64,000 nucleotides of DNA from Capitella teleta (Eukaryota > Annelida > Polychaeta > Capitellidae): contig KB308144.1 of NCBI GenBank assembly GCA_000328365.1, positions 62,221-126,220 on the forward strand. The letters run 5' to 3'. The notes under the pieces are model-generated. The model had not been told where the DNA came from and did no database searches. It was given only the letters and a program-made list of their open reading frames with translations. Made by a program: the position numbers and the translations under genes. This document shows, piece by piece, positions 1 to 11,500 of this stretch (position 1 is its first letter; each line of letters begins with the position of its first letter).

Positions 1-299
1 ACCATATTCATGCAAATAGACTGCCTAATAACGTGGATGACAGGCGAATGTTGGATATCGAAACATGTTTACACGCACGTGGCGAATGGGGCTTCGTGAT
101 TGGTCGAAACGCTCAATGACGTCACAATAATCTCGAAATTATACGCTTCGGTAAATATCGCCAGTAAATGATCGATAAATCATTATAATCGATCTCGTTT
201 AACACACAATGAAAAAAAAATTTAATCATAATACATAATAGTAGTTTTTCTGAAATTTTGGTAGCTTCATCATCTTTTTGCAGGGTTCGCCACATTTTC

Positions 300-488
300 C
301 GAGCTAACATCCACTATATTAATGCAATTAATAAAATGAGAAATGGTAACCCGGTTCATGATGGTTTGACCCCATCAATGGTCAAGGTGATAAGCGGATA
401 TCTTGTGTGACCGCTTGCTTTTGTTGTGAATGTCTCCGTTTGTCAGGGAATTGTACCGAATGAACTTAAACGTGCTCGTAGTGTACCA

Positions 489-530
<42 letters not shown>

Positions 531-1075
531 AAAGGAATAATCTTACTAATTACAGACCAATATCTGTCTTGCCATGTCTATCAAAAGTTTACGAGAGGGC
601 TATCTACAACAGAATTGTGCCCTTTCTTGAATTACATCGTACCCTAGCTCTTACCACCACAGTTTGGTTTTCGGAAGGGATACTCTACTTCGATGGCATT
701 GTCGCATGTCATGCATCTCATAACATCTGTTTGTGACACTGGTAATGATGTAATGATTGCATTCATTGATCGGTCCAAGGCTTTTAATACTGTTAACCAT
801 GAAATTGTGCTCAGAAAGCTCGAACACTATACCTCGCAGGTCGATGGATGGATCATTACCAAACCGACCGGACGCAATTTGCCGAATATAATGGAAAATT
901 TTCTGCTGTGAGCTGTGGGGTTCCACATTCCTCTATCTTGTGGCCATTATTGTTTATCTTATACATAAATGATCTGTCGTATGTTGTACCCACACTCAAA
1001 AGTTTAAAACTGTTATATATGCAAATGACACTCTTGTATTGGGTGTAATTTGGTTGTAATTTGAGCTTGCCACAA
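300..1075 (+). mobile_element. Decayed LINE, reverse transcriptase fragment
   Basis: Three frames carry consecutive pieces of a non-LTR retrotransposon reverse transcriptase. About 360-480 gives a motif like DGLTPSMVKV followed by GIVPNELKRARSVPI. About 538-640 gives NNLTNYRPISVLPCLSKVYE. 693-800 gives the catalytic motif-A region (AFIDRSKAFNTVNH), and about 905-1040 gives CGVP then LLFILYINDLSYV. The order is the normal RT order, but several frame changes separate the pieces, and a 35-base A-run (494-528) interrupts the finger region. No endonuclease part and no 3' tail are visible, so this is an internal fragment. It resembles the Jockey/CR1 group; the exact clade was not determined. Confidence 0.85.
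494..528. repeat. Poly-A tract (35 A)
   Basis: An uninterrupted run of 35 A lies inside the RT fragment, where related elements encode a short Lys-Gly-containing loop. It probably expanded from a short coding A-run by slippage. Confidence 0.95.
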
Positions 1076-2215
1076 AGCTAAAGGAATTAATTTAATGAAC
1101 GTTGTTAAATGCTTGCATTTGAAACTTTTCACTTCCATAACCTCGACGTCAAATTTGAATAACGATGACAGGTAATTATCTCATAAGTATATTTTTAGAT
1201 TATATCCAACCGTGTGAGCTAGTAGTTGTATATTTATATCGTAACAAATGTAAGGTTGAGAATCTACCCTTTCTCTCATATCATAACATCTGGTTCATAA
1301 AAACTTAATTAAAGGCATACGTTATAATGACAACATTTTTGGGAGAATCGGAGACATGTGTTGCCATTTAGATGATTTGACATTTCATATATGAAAGTAC
1401 AACCTTTTCCTATTTAAATTAATTATGTTCACATTTCCGCTTCAATCAAATAGTGATCCATCCTTCGTAAAAATTCATGTTAAATTGTCTTCACATTGTA
1501 AAAGCAATCAATTTTTTTTCTTTAATTATTTTCTTACATTAATTATTCCGCCAAATATCAACTTGTCACGTAAAGTTTTGCCGGTACGTAAAAATATCAT
1601 AAAAGGATTACGTTATGTCTACTTTGGGTGCATTGATTCCAATAAAACTTGGCACATACATGCAAATGAACACGACAAGGTGTTGGTCAAATAATTGAAT
1701 TATTCACATATAATGTTTTCTCGTTTTCATTATTGTTTAATCACCATAAGGAATATAATTTTACGCCGGTACTAGTGCTCTCTTCTGGGCTTCATTTGAC
1801 AATTTTATCATGATTCCATCAAGATGTTACAAACATATTTATATTGCCACGTCGCAATGATCTCCCGCCCCCCTAGGCGTGAGATCATTGCGACGTGGTG
1901 TGTATTTCTGGGTAGCCATTAGATTCAGGTGTGAGAAATCGATCATCCTATCGTAATCAAGAATTACAGATGAACAGTACACTTGTTCCTCTAGCGAACA
2001 GTCCTCTCTTACAAACGATATTTTTGTAGAACGTTCGCGACGCACTCCAAAGTATAAAACTGTACAAGAAACGCATGAAACGCAAACGATCCCCCGATCG
2101 GTATATTCCTTGTTGCTATTTCTAATATTTTCTTGGGTATATGCATTATTGAAATTTCCATTTCTGTAAAAACCTCTTCTGTCAAAAGTTTGCCACTCAT
2201 AGTCTCGAAGAGCTC
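1076..2215. other. Intergenic sequence, no gene seen
   Basis: AT-rich sequence without a recognisable gene. The open frames here are short and resemble nothing known to me. The only structured feature is the hairpin at 1847-1898. Confidence 0.6.
1847..1898. repeat. Perfect 18-bp inverted repeat (hairpin)
   Basis: The left arm at 1847-1864 (CCACGTCGCAATGATCTC) is matched exactly in reverse complement by 1881-1898, around a 16-base C-rich loop. No run of T follows it and no gene adjoins it. It may be the remnant of a palindromic element. Confidence 0.9.
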
Positions 2216-2850
2216 CCAGTTAGCTCTTTTTAAAACCCATCTTTCTTGATTTTGGGCCGTGCCGTTTCCGCCAAGTTTATAACATTGGGGAAGTGGTCAC
2301 TGCCATATAAATCGGTAAGCACCCTCCACTCAAGATCAAGCAAAAGTGAGGGGCTACAAATGGATAAATCTATGTTGTGGAATGTCTAATTAGTGGCAGA
2401 GTGGAGGTAAGTGTGAAAATCATCCTTTAACAAACATAAAGTGTGCCTGTTAGTGATCTCCTCAATCTTCTCTCCTGCATTATCCGTATTGGTTTATCCC
2501 CAGCTGTCGCTGTGCGAATTGAAATCTCCCATTAAAATGTATGGTTTAGGTATTTGGTTTAAGAGGTTTTCCAGTTGTGGAATGTTAAAATCATTCCTCG
2601 GGGGTAAGTAGATGGAACATACCGTAACCGGTCTCACCAGGGAAACCCTTACAGCCACCGCCTGCAGTGTTGTACTTAAAGGATGATTTGAAGTCAGGGC
2701 AATCTGCTTGAGATGGTTCTGTTCTTATCAATTAAGCTCACAGAATCGAATCTCTAAGCTATACCATTCAACAACAGAATTCGGATTCTGTTGAGGACCT
2801 TATAGTTCAACATAATTGGTTCTGTGATTAATTGCATAGTATACAGTCTT
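2216..2850 (-). mobile_element. Decayed LINE, endonuclease fragment
   Basis: Read on the minus strand, the stretch shows the core of an APE-type LINE endonuclease. IYLPPRNDF lies near 2595-2620, YILMGDFNSHS near 2510-2545 and YGSDHFPNVI near 2280-2310; GDFN and SDHF are the classic endonuclease signatures. In-frame stops occur between the motifs, so it is a relic. No reverse transcriptase follows on the same strand. The motif spacing fits the Jockey/I group of LINEs; the assignment to a clade is tentative. Confidence 0.75.
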
Positions 2851-3640
2851 AAAGGGTTGGGTTACCCCCCCCCCTCAATCTAATTCAAAATTTTCGCCAT
2901 TCTCAACTAAATGTTACCTGTTTTCGCAGCCTCGAGTGAGGTAAACACATGGACAGTTTGTTTTATTAGAAATAAGCTCGATCTTATCTTCTTGATCAAT
3001 GCTTAATTGGATTTTGTCCGATATAAATATAATTCTCTGTAGTAATGTCTTTCGTTTTGGAGGCTATTATCATAGTTCTTATCCGCCTATAACAGTGATA
3101 ATATGTACGCATATAATATGTGCGTCCACTTTTCGCAGTATGGCAAGTTTTCGCGTGACACCGGATATTGCAAATACATGGATGAATTAGGTTGACCAAA
3201 GACTCTCTATTAAAGATTAATAGAGAGTCTTTGAGGTTGAGAAAGCAGAAAGATACGCATAATATACAACGAGCGTTATGATGAAACATGATCGTAACGC
3301 ACCGTGGATGAGTTCACCGTGAATCAGAGAACACATAACGCACTCATAAAAGTGGAGGAACACTATTCTTCTTGCGTCTGTAAAAGTGGCGCGGTCACGG
3401 ACATCGGTTATCATGTATGATCATGTATGTTACTTGATTCAACCATAAAAAAAAAACAATCACCAAGAAACCCCTACAGGTGCACTGAGTAGGTATAACT
3501 CTTTCCAATCATGTAAAATCAGCATACGACATCATAACATCTAGTTTGTACTAAAAAAAGTCCCTATCTAACAATATGGCGTGGCCACGGACATGGGTTT
3601 TCATGTATATTACATGATTCAATGAATTCAAAATTAGCAG
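2851..3640. other. Non-coding stretch upstream of the minisatellite
   Basis: No gene is recognised. It holds a perfect hairpin at 3197-3233 and two copies of the recurrent motif TGCGTTATG (near 3273 and 3334). Confidence 0.5.
3197..3233. repeat. Perfect 17-bp inverted repeat with 3-base loop
   Basis: CAAAGACTCTCTATTAA (3197-3213) is followed by the loop AGA and then its exact reverse complement (3217-3233). Such a tight perfect hairpin could be a fold-back transposon end or a recent snap-back duplication. No transposon is seen around it. Confidence 0.9.
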
Positions 3641-4324
3641 GCTGGGTCAATCATCGGTCTTGAAGTGATGAAGGGGGCTGGCTGGGTCAATCATCGGTCT
3701 GGAAGCGATGAGGGGGGCTCGCTGGGTCAATCATCGGTCTGAAATCGATGAAGGGGGGTGGGTGGGACAATCATCGGTCTTGAAGCTATGAAGGGGCTCG
3801 CTGGGTCAATCATCGGTCTGGAAACAATGAAGGGGGCTGGCTGGGTCAATCATCGGTGTGGAAAGGATGAAGGGGGCTCGCTGGGTCAATCATCGTATGG
3901 AAGCAATTAAGGGGGCTGGCTGGGTCAATCATTGGTGTGGAAGCGATGAAGGGGGCTGGCTGGGTCAATCATTGGTCTGGAAGCGATGAAGGGGGCTGGC
4001 TGGGTCAATCATCGGTGTGGAAGGGATGAAGGGGGCTCGCTGGGTCAATCATCGTATGGAAGCGATTAAGGGGGCTGGCTGGGTCAATCATCGGTCTGGA
4101 AGCGATGAAGGGGGCTGGCTGGGTCAATCATCAGTGTGGAAGGGATGAAGGGGGCTGGCTGGGTCAATCATCGGTATGGAAGCGATTAAGGGGGCTGGCT
4201 GGGTCAATCATCGGTCTGGAAGCGATGAAGGGGGCTGGCTGGGTCAATCATCGGTGTGGAAGCGATGAAGGGGGCTCGCTGGGTCAATATCGGTATGGAA
4301 GCGATTAAGGGGGCTGGCTGGGTC
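3641..4324. repeat. 40-bp minisatellite, about 17 copies
   Basis: The 684-bp block is built from a roughly 40-bp unit beginning GCTGGGTCAATCATCGGTCT and ending in GATGAAGGGG. Units differ by a few substitutions. Two recurring variants (CATCGTATGG and CATCGGTGTGG) differ in length by one or two bases, and their spacing suggests a higher-order repeat. The unit length is not a multiple of three, so open frames across it are accidental. The array ends about 390 bp before the FIP1L1 start codon. Confidence 0.95.
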
Positions 4325-4717
4325 TTCCAATGCTTCTGATAATAACTGGGAGTAAAGAAATGAAAGACTAAAGGCATGAAGGTTATTATGCTTAGAAAAC
4401 AACATGACCGTTGTTATGCTAAGAAAACAACATTCAACTACCTAACTCTACACTCCGATCTAATAAAGGAGGTCTTACCGACACATTGCAATTAGGAAGA
4501 CAAAAGGGTGTTATAGTTAGCGTTGGGCGAATATTGATTTTGAAATCGTGTACGGTGACTTAGCTCGAACTGCTCCGCTACCCCTGGGGAGCTAACAGTG
4601 TGTACATTCAGGCTGACTAGGTCGAGTGCGTTATGATTATCCACTGGTGCTGATTGGCTTATGAAAACAAGCCCTGAAATTTATTCGCACGTTAATATCG
4701 TGTGAATAACTGTCAAG
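4325..4717 (+). promoter_or_regulatory. FIP1L1 5' flank and 5' UTR
   Basis: This 393-bp stretch separates the minisatellite from the FIP1L1 start codon and must contain the promoter and 5' UTR unless an upstream non-coding exon exists. There is no clear TATA box at a convincing distance, as is usual for housekeeping genes. It contains one TGCGTTATGA motif (4628) and the short stem-loop-like block TAGCTC...GGGAGCT (4561-4593), which recurs in intron 1 at 5924-5959. The transcription start cannot be placed from sequence alone. Confidence 0.4.
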
Positions 4718-7700
4718 ATGGCGGATTCAGTTGAACCTGGAGATGATGAAAGTTGGCTCTACGGAGGTATTGTTTATAATTTCTAGTCACTTATCGAACC
4801 GCAATATGTTTCAAAGAAGTACGCCATCATTTCGTATCTACCCCTCTTTCGCCCCGCTTGTATTTCTTCCGGCGAAGTGAACCACAGCATTGGGCGATAA
4901 TATGTTTATTTGATCGATGAATGCTATTCGATGCGCACCGGTGCATTCGATGCGGTTTCTCTATTCTAGGCATCTTTATCATGCCATTATCCATTGTCAA
5001 GTGGGTGATCATCCGACTGTACTCCGTTTATCCTTACATTGTAAGTTTGGTCTGTCAGGTAGCTTTTGATGAGCTGAAAGAGCTTTCCTTTCAATCTAGC
5101 TCACAGGGGCCCAGGGGGTCTTACCAGTGAGCGAGCAGATATGGACAAAACCCCCCCCTTTCTCAAAAAATCCGGTAATTGTTTGTCAAGAAGTTGCCGT
5201 CTTCGCGGGGATTTTAGCGCGTCGTTTTGTGCCCGACATCATGGATGATCATTGAAAAACAAACTCCGCAAAAATGCTCTAAAGCGAAACCATTCGCATA
5301 AACACTCAGCTAAGTTCGGACGCAAGCGGCCAACGTAAAATATGCCATTGACACTGCTTGCAGTGTTCTGATTGGCCGCAAGTTAGTGGAGCGATGGCCT
5401 ACATGCGCAGACTACTCTGAGAAGCAGCTTTGCGCAGCCACTGTCTGTTAACATCGGGAATACTCGGCGAATTTTCGCGAGCTTTGAGCAGGCACAAAGA
5501 ATTTCCCGCCGCTTTCCTTGACGATCGTACGCTTGCGGTGGCATTTCACGCTTGCGCTTCACGGTGTCAGGCAATTCACGCTTGCGGCCCCGCTATGCTA
5601 AAACGGCCTGCGGAAGGCCCTGGTCGAATGTCTCAGCCATCGTACCAGTTGCTAGTTGTTTTGGAAATGGAAGCATTTTTGTGCAATTAATGAGTAATTA
5701 GTCACTGCCGTGCGGAGTTTTTGGTGTCTATAGGTTCATTTATTCATAATCTTGCCAGATCTGAAGCCTCATTTCTCTCCCGTGAGGGGAATTTAGCTTC
5801 CGAGGCTTTGTTATTGTTAATTTGAGAAATCAGTGACTTCCCTTGATATTATTATATACTGTCTAGATGGCTGCATAGGCATTCCATGTATCCATCGCCC
5901 ACTGGTAAGACTTCCTGTGATCTAGCTCCCCAAGACTACTCCGCTACCCTTGGGGAGCTGCTTTCAATCCAGCTTCATTTAGTCTGAGGGTTAGAGCTCT
6001 GGTTCCTGTCTACTCTATCAAAAGCGCCAGCAATGTCAGTCTGGAGGAGATAGAGAACTTGACGGTTGTTATTGGCTGCCTTTGCTGATCCAATGACGGG
6101 AGTATGCCAGATTCGAGCATTAGTGGTTGTTACGGAATCCGTATCGTGAGAGATTCTTCAATACTGACCAAAGTTCACTTGGTTGCCTTTTGCTGGCATT
6201 TACACCGATCTGTAACATCTGTTTCAGCTCACTTGATGAATATTGCATGTTTCTGTGTTAATTTTTATGAGAATATATATAATAAAAGATACCAAAATGC
6301 TCAGCTCGGCTTCATTGGTCCAGTGGATACAATTGTGATTCGCAGGATCTGATATGTCACTCGAATTATCCAATGTAAATTAAATTTTCCGAGCGAATAT
6401 TATTCAAATCGACTGGTTGCTATGGTGAACCGGAAGAGCAAAATGTCCTCAGTCGCCTCATGGATGTTACCCGCGGGATATTTTCTATGGAATTCCTGCC
6501 AGTGGAGGAGATCCGTTTCTGAGTATACTATTGGCTTATCCAATGTGTGGTGAGGCTGATAAACGAGTCGTTATTCCAAGCTGTCCAGATGTTGCATGTG
6601 AGGCTGACGTCAGGTGCTTCCTCTAGCTTCACAGCCAACTTCTTGACCTCTGCTTACATCGCGATGCGTGTAATTGCTGAAAGTGAGGGGAGCTGGCACT
6701 TTGGTTGCTCCCCTCTTTCCCTGAGCCGCTTCAGGTCGACGGTGATTATCTCTACCAGGCATCTTTTGTTGGCCTTCCACACAGCCTCTTTGGCTCCCCT
6801 GGGCTGCCGTGACTTGTTAAACTGGTCAATCGCGGTTGGATCTGTTGAGAAAAATGAATTAAATGATGCATGTTAGATAGTTTTACATTAATAACTAATA
6901 AGTATATGTATTCAATCTATTTAATCTATAAAATGTAACTCTTAAGAGAATTGAAGAAATGCCATGAGTCTGTACCAACTTGGGTTTTCACTGTGACGAC
7001 GCTCATGGTGAGAGTGCTGCAAGTTGTCTTGGCCTTGTTCTGGGAGCCTGCAACTGTCTCATACTCTCTAGGCTGCTGTTTCAGGTGGTTTGGCAGCGGA
7101 CTCGTTGAGAGGTTGTTTCGGTTGTTTTGATCCTTTGGATACCTTCTTGTTGTACACGAGGCAGACGGCAAATGTTGAATCCGAGAGCAAAGAGGAAAGG
7201 AACTCCTAAGTGGGGCTTTTGTGAGGCATGGTAGAGTGTAGAGTGTTGATGTTGTAGAACAAAATCAAAAGATTGTAGGACACATGTCTATTGGTTCTGG
7301 AGAGTGAGGTACCTTTGGTAGCAAAACTTGTCCATGACACATGGTGAACCAAACATACGTTTTGTAAATTTTTAATAGGAGATCACGGTTTCTGACTTTG
7401 TATGATAGCCGTCGGAGAAGAAACACTGTTGCTCCCTTCCGTGTCAGCGCATTGACGTGGACATGTAGGCTGAGAGCGCTGTCTAGGATGAAGCCCTGAT
7501 GACGGTGCTCATGGCTGTACTGGCCCGCGGCCAATGTAATGCGCGGTGGAGTGGTGGTTGTGCGGGAGATGAACATGGCTACTGTTTTGCTTGCATTTAA
7601 GCACATACCCCAAATTTCTGCCCATTTGGCTTCAATTAGCAGGTCTTCTTCGATAGCAGGGCAGATAAGAGCAGGGACTTTTCCAGTGCGATAAAGCATT

Positions 7701-8486
7701 GTATCATCTACATAAACAAGTACTTCCGGGTGACAATCAGGATTGGAGAGGCTGGTATTTGCAGAGAGGCTGTGACACAAGTCATTGATATAATGACTAC
7801 ATTAATTGATTAATTAACTAATTAATATTACTATCACTCACTTCATAAGTATTTCCCTAATGATGTGAAAGTCTTTTGTCGTGAAATGCTAATATCAAGG
7901 AAATAATTTGTGGTTTCCAGAAATTTTCACACCTGTAATTAATTAGGCCCAACCGAAAATTCAACAGGTACACATATTGGTATGTTTTATATCATTTCTG
8001 ATCATGTCTGATTAGATCTTCATTTTGATATACTCGTCTATGTTTGAATGGTAAACTTACCTTTGGCGTAATCGAGGTAACTAATTAGCAGAAAAAATAC
8101 CTTTCCATATGGAATTATATATGGAATTCTTCCATATATATTCTGGTGGAGTGAGAATGGTTTTACTTTTATCTCTACCAGCTACGGGCTGGCTCATCCT
8201 CTTCATCTGAGGAGATACCAGCCATGTTCGGCAGCAAGATGGCATGCTCAGCAAACTTGTTTTCCTCAATTCGATTTTTAATTTTGGGAGATAAATGCAC
8301 CCCAAGGGTGTTAGGGGGCAGAGGACATGTCGCGTCCACATGGGGCACACCCCTTGCTCACCGAGGATTGCTGCTATTGGTGCCGGATGTTGAGGTGACC
8401 GGTGATGCAGTCGCGACAGCAGGAAGGCCATTCTCAATGCGAGCCCAAATGGCCAAATTTAATCGCATAGGGCATCCACCAGCCCA

Positions 8487-8517
<31 letters not shown>

Positions 8518-11500
8518 AAGAATTTATTGCAATGCAAATAAGCGAAAAACAGATAACAAATACAAAGAAATTGTTAGAGTGCATTGCAATCAGGATCTGG
8601 TGCAACGAATAGCACATTTGATCCTGATCTATATACAAAATAAATGATTTAAACTCAGGTGCAAAACGTGAGGCAAGAAAAAAAAAAAAAAAATTGAAGG
8701 AACGAAGAAAGAAAAAAAAAAAAAAAAAAAAAAAAAAACAAGAAAATCTGATAATAATGACACACATACATATATTTAAACACATATACACACACATACA
8801 TACATATATATACATATACATACATACATATACACATATATATACACATACATACATACATACATACACACACACATACATACATATATATATATATAAT
8901 TATATAGCATTATATGTGAAACAAAAATAATAAAAAATAAAAAATTGAATAGTTCCTTTTTCAAGCATACAAGCAACGATTATCATTCATGCTAAATTAT
9001 TGAATATGAGTTATGATTAATTTTTTTAATTTATTTTAAAGATGTTAGTTGAAGTGGTTAAATCAAATAGCTTGTAATTTTGATTGAAGAGTTTAGGGCC
9101 TAAATATGAAATTGAACGTCTTGATACAGTTAGTCTAAAGAAAGGAACAATGAGTGGTGGTCTTCTTCTAATATTATAGGCGGAATTTTGAGTGAAAGAA
9201 AACATAGAATTGAAGACAGAGGGGAGTATAATTCGAAAAAACTTAAACATAAATAACATAACATGATAATTATACGTTTGTTTGACAGTAAAAATATGGG
9301 TGGACAGAAATAGATCAGTGTTATGTTCTGTATAATTTGATAATGTCATTATTCTTAGAATTTTTTTTTGCAAAAGAAATAAAGGTTTTAAGTGAGTTTG
9401 GGCTGCGCCGCCCCAGACCTCGATACAGTAGATGATGTGCGGGTATACAAGGGAAAAATATAATGTTCTGATGGTAGATTTTGGAAAAATCTTAGATATT
9501 TTGGTAAACACACCAATACTACGTGCAATTTTACTTCTGGTATGTGAGATGTGGCGATCCCATCTCAAGTTCCTGTCAAGAATAACACCAAGAAATGTTG
9601 CATGGTTGACACATTCAATTATTTGATTATTCAAGGAAATATCAGAGTGTTTAATTGCTTGGTTTGTAGCCGAGAAGACGATATATTTCGTCTTGCTGAG
9701 ATTGAGCATCAAACGATTGGAGACGATCCATATGTTTAGTCGCCTTAGTTCTTCATTCATAATGGTTATTGCTGTGTCGATATTGGGAGCAGAAATGAAA
9801 GCATTTGTATCATCAGCGAAAAGAGTAAAATGCATATGTTCAGAAACAGAAGTGATATCGTTAATGTACAACAAAAACAAAAGAGGACCTAAGATGGAAC
9901 CCTGAGGAACCCCACAAGAAATAACACCACTACTAGAAGTAAAACCATTGAAAATGACGATTTGTTGACGACCCGATAAGTAGCTAGTGAACCATCGATG
10001 AGGGGTGCCGCGGATCCCATACCTCAAAAGCTTGGATAGAAGAATATTATGTTGTATGGTGTCAAATGCTTTTTGAAAGTCAAGCAGAACGCCTACGGTC
10101 ACTTTGCCCTGCTCAAATGCTCTGCTGATTCTGTCGACTACTGATACTAGTGCTTGGGTTGTATTTCTGCCTGGTTGAAAGCCAAACTGATAGGGAGAGA
10201 GAAAATTTTTGGCCGAAAAGTAATTGTACAATCTTTTATGGACTAGCTTTTCCAGGATTTTTGAGAATAAAGGCAGGAGTGAGATGGGTCTGTAGTTACA
10301 AATTTCTTTTGGGGAGCCTTTCTTGAATAATGGCACTACCTGTGCTAATTTCATTTCACAAGGGACGGTTCCTTCTAAAAACGAGAGGTTTAAAATGTGG
10401 AGTAAAGGAGAAATCAAACTATCACAAGCGGCTTTTATGGGGTCAGTGTAGATGCCATCGTATCCTGGAGACTGTTTTTCATTTCCGATATAACGTCGGC
10501 TNNNNNNNNNNNNNNNNNNNNNNNNNNNNNNNNNNNNNNNNNNNNNNNNNNNNNNNNNNNNNNNNGGCATTTCACATTTCTCTGTTCAACTGCCTTTTAT
10601 GCTCATTGTATGCAGATCTGTTGAATACAGTCTGGTTACGTTTAAAACGTTTGTAAAGCTTGTTTTTAGTTTTAATCGACTGTTGCAATTCTCTCGTGAG
10701 CCATGGAAGGCGTTCGCGATATTTGCTGCCGGCTGGAAAAGGATTCAGTATATGCACTCGATACAATGCCATGAAAACGGGTGTATGCAGATTGACAACC
10801 AGTTAACTCATGAATTTGAACCCATTCAGTTTGCTGCATTCGATCACAAAAAAGAGAGAAGTTACGCACAGTGTATTGCCGCCTCATTTGAGCTGGTGAA
10901 TGTGTGCGATCACGGGGGCTCAACTGAAATTGACAAAACAGAGGAAAGTGATCACTTAGGTCAGTGACTAGAATTCCCTGAGTGGTTTCAATCTTAGTGA
11001 AGTCATTAAAAAAAAATGTTATCAATTAACGTTGCTGAATGTTCGCCGACACGCGTTGGACGATTAATTAAGGGTAGGAAAGAGTGACAGTACATGTTCT
11101 CAAGAAAGAGTTCAGTGTGAGAGTCGTGGTCAGCAGTGAGCAAGTCATAATTGAAGTCTCCCATGAGAATGCATGCAGCCTTTTTCTGATGGATTTTACT
11201 AAAGATGTCTAAGAGAATTTCCATAAATTCATCATGATTATATCTTGGAGGGCGATACACAATGCCAAGAAGCAGGGTTTTGTTATAATCAGTCAATGAA
11301 CCGTTGGGGAACTCTACAAAAACAGATTCAAAATAATCTCTAGAAAGCGACATATCAGAAATGACTGTGTACTGCAAACGGTTGCTAATAAAAAGAGACA
11401 CTCCACCACCACTTCGATCTGATCTGCATGATTGGGGTTTTACGGCTCCACCCAACCCGTTCGGGTGATACGGGCGCCAGAACAGAAGGCCCGGGACCGG

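Noticed and set aside
4105-4308. 67-codon open frame across the minisatellite
   Set aside because: It exists only because several units lack stops in that frame. The unit length is not a multiple of three and the frame shifts through the array.
3641-4324. Regularly spaced repeats resembling a CRISPR array
   Set aside because: The whole 40-bp unit is repeated with only scattered substitutions and there are no unique spacers. It is a minisatellite in an animal genome.
8459-8976. Tyr/Val/Cys/Met-rich and Lys-rich open frames
   Set aside because: Translations of A-rich and (TACA)n simple repeats.
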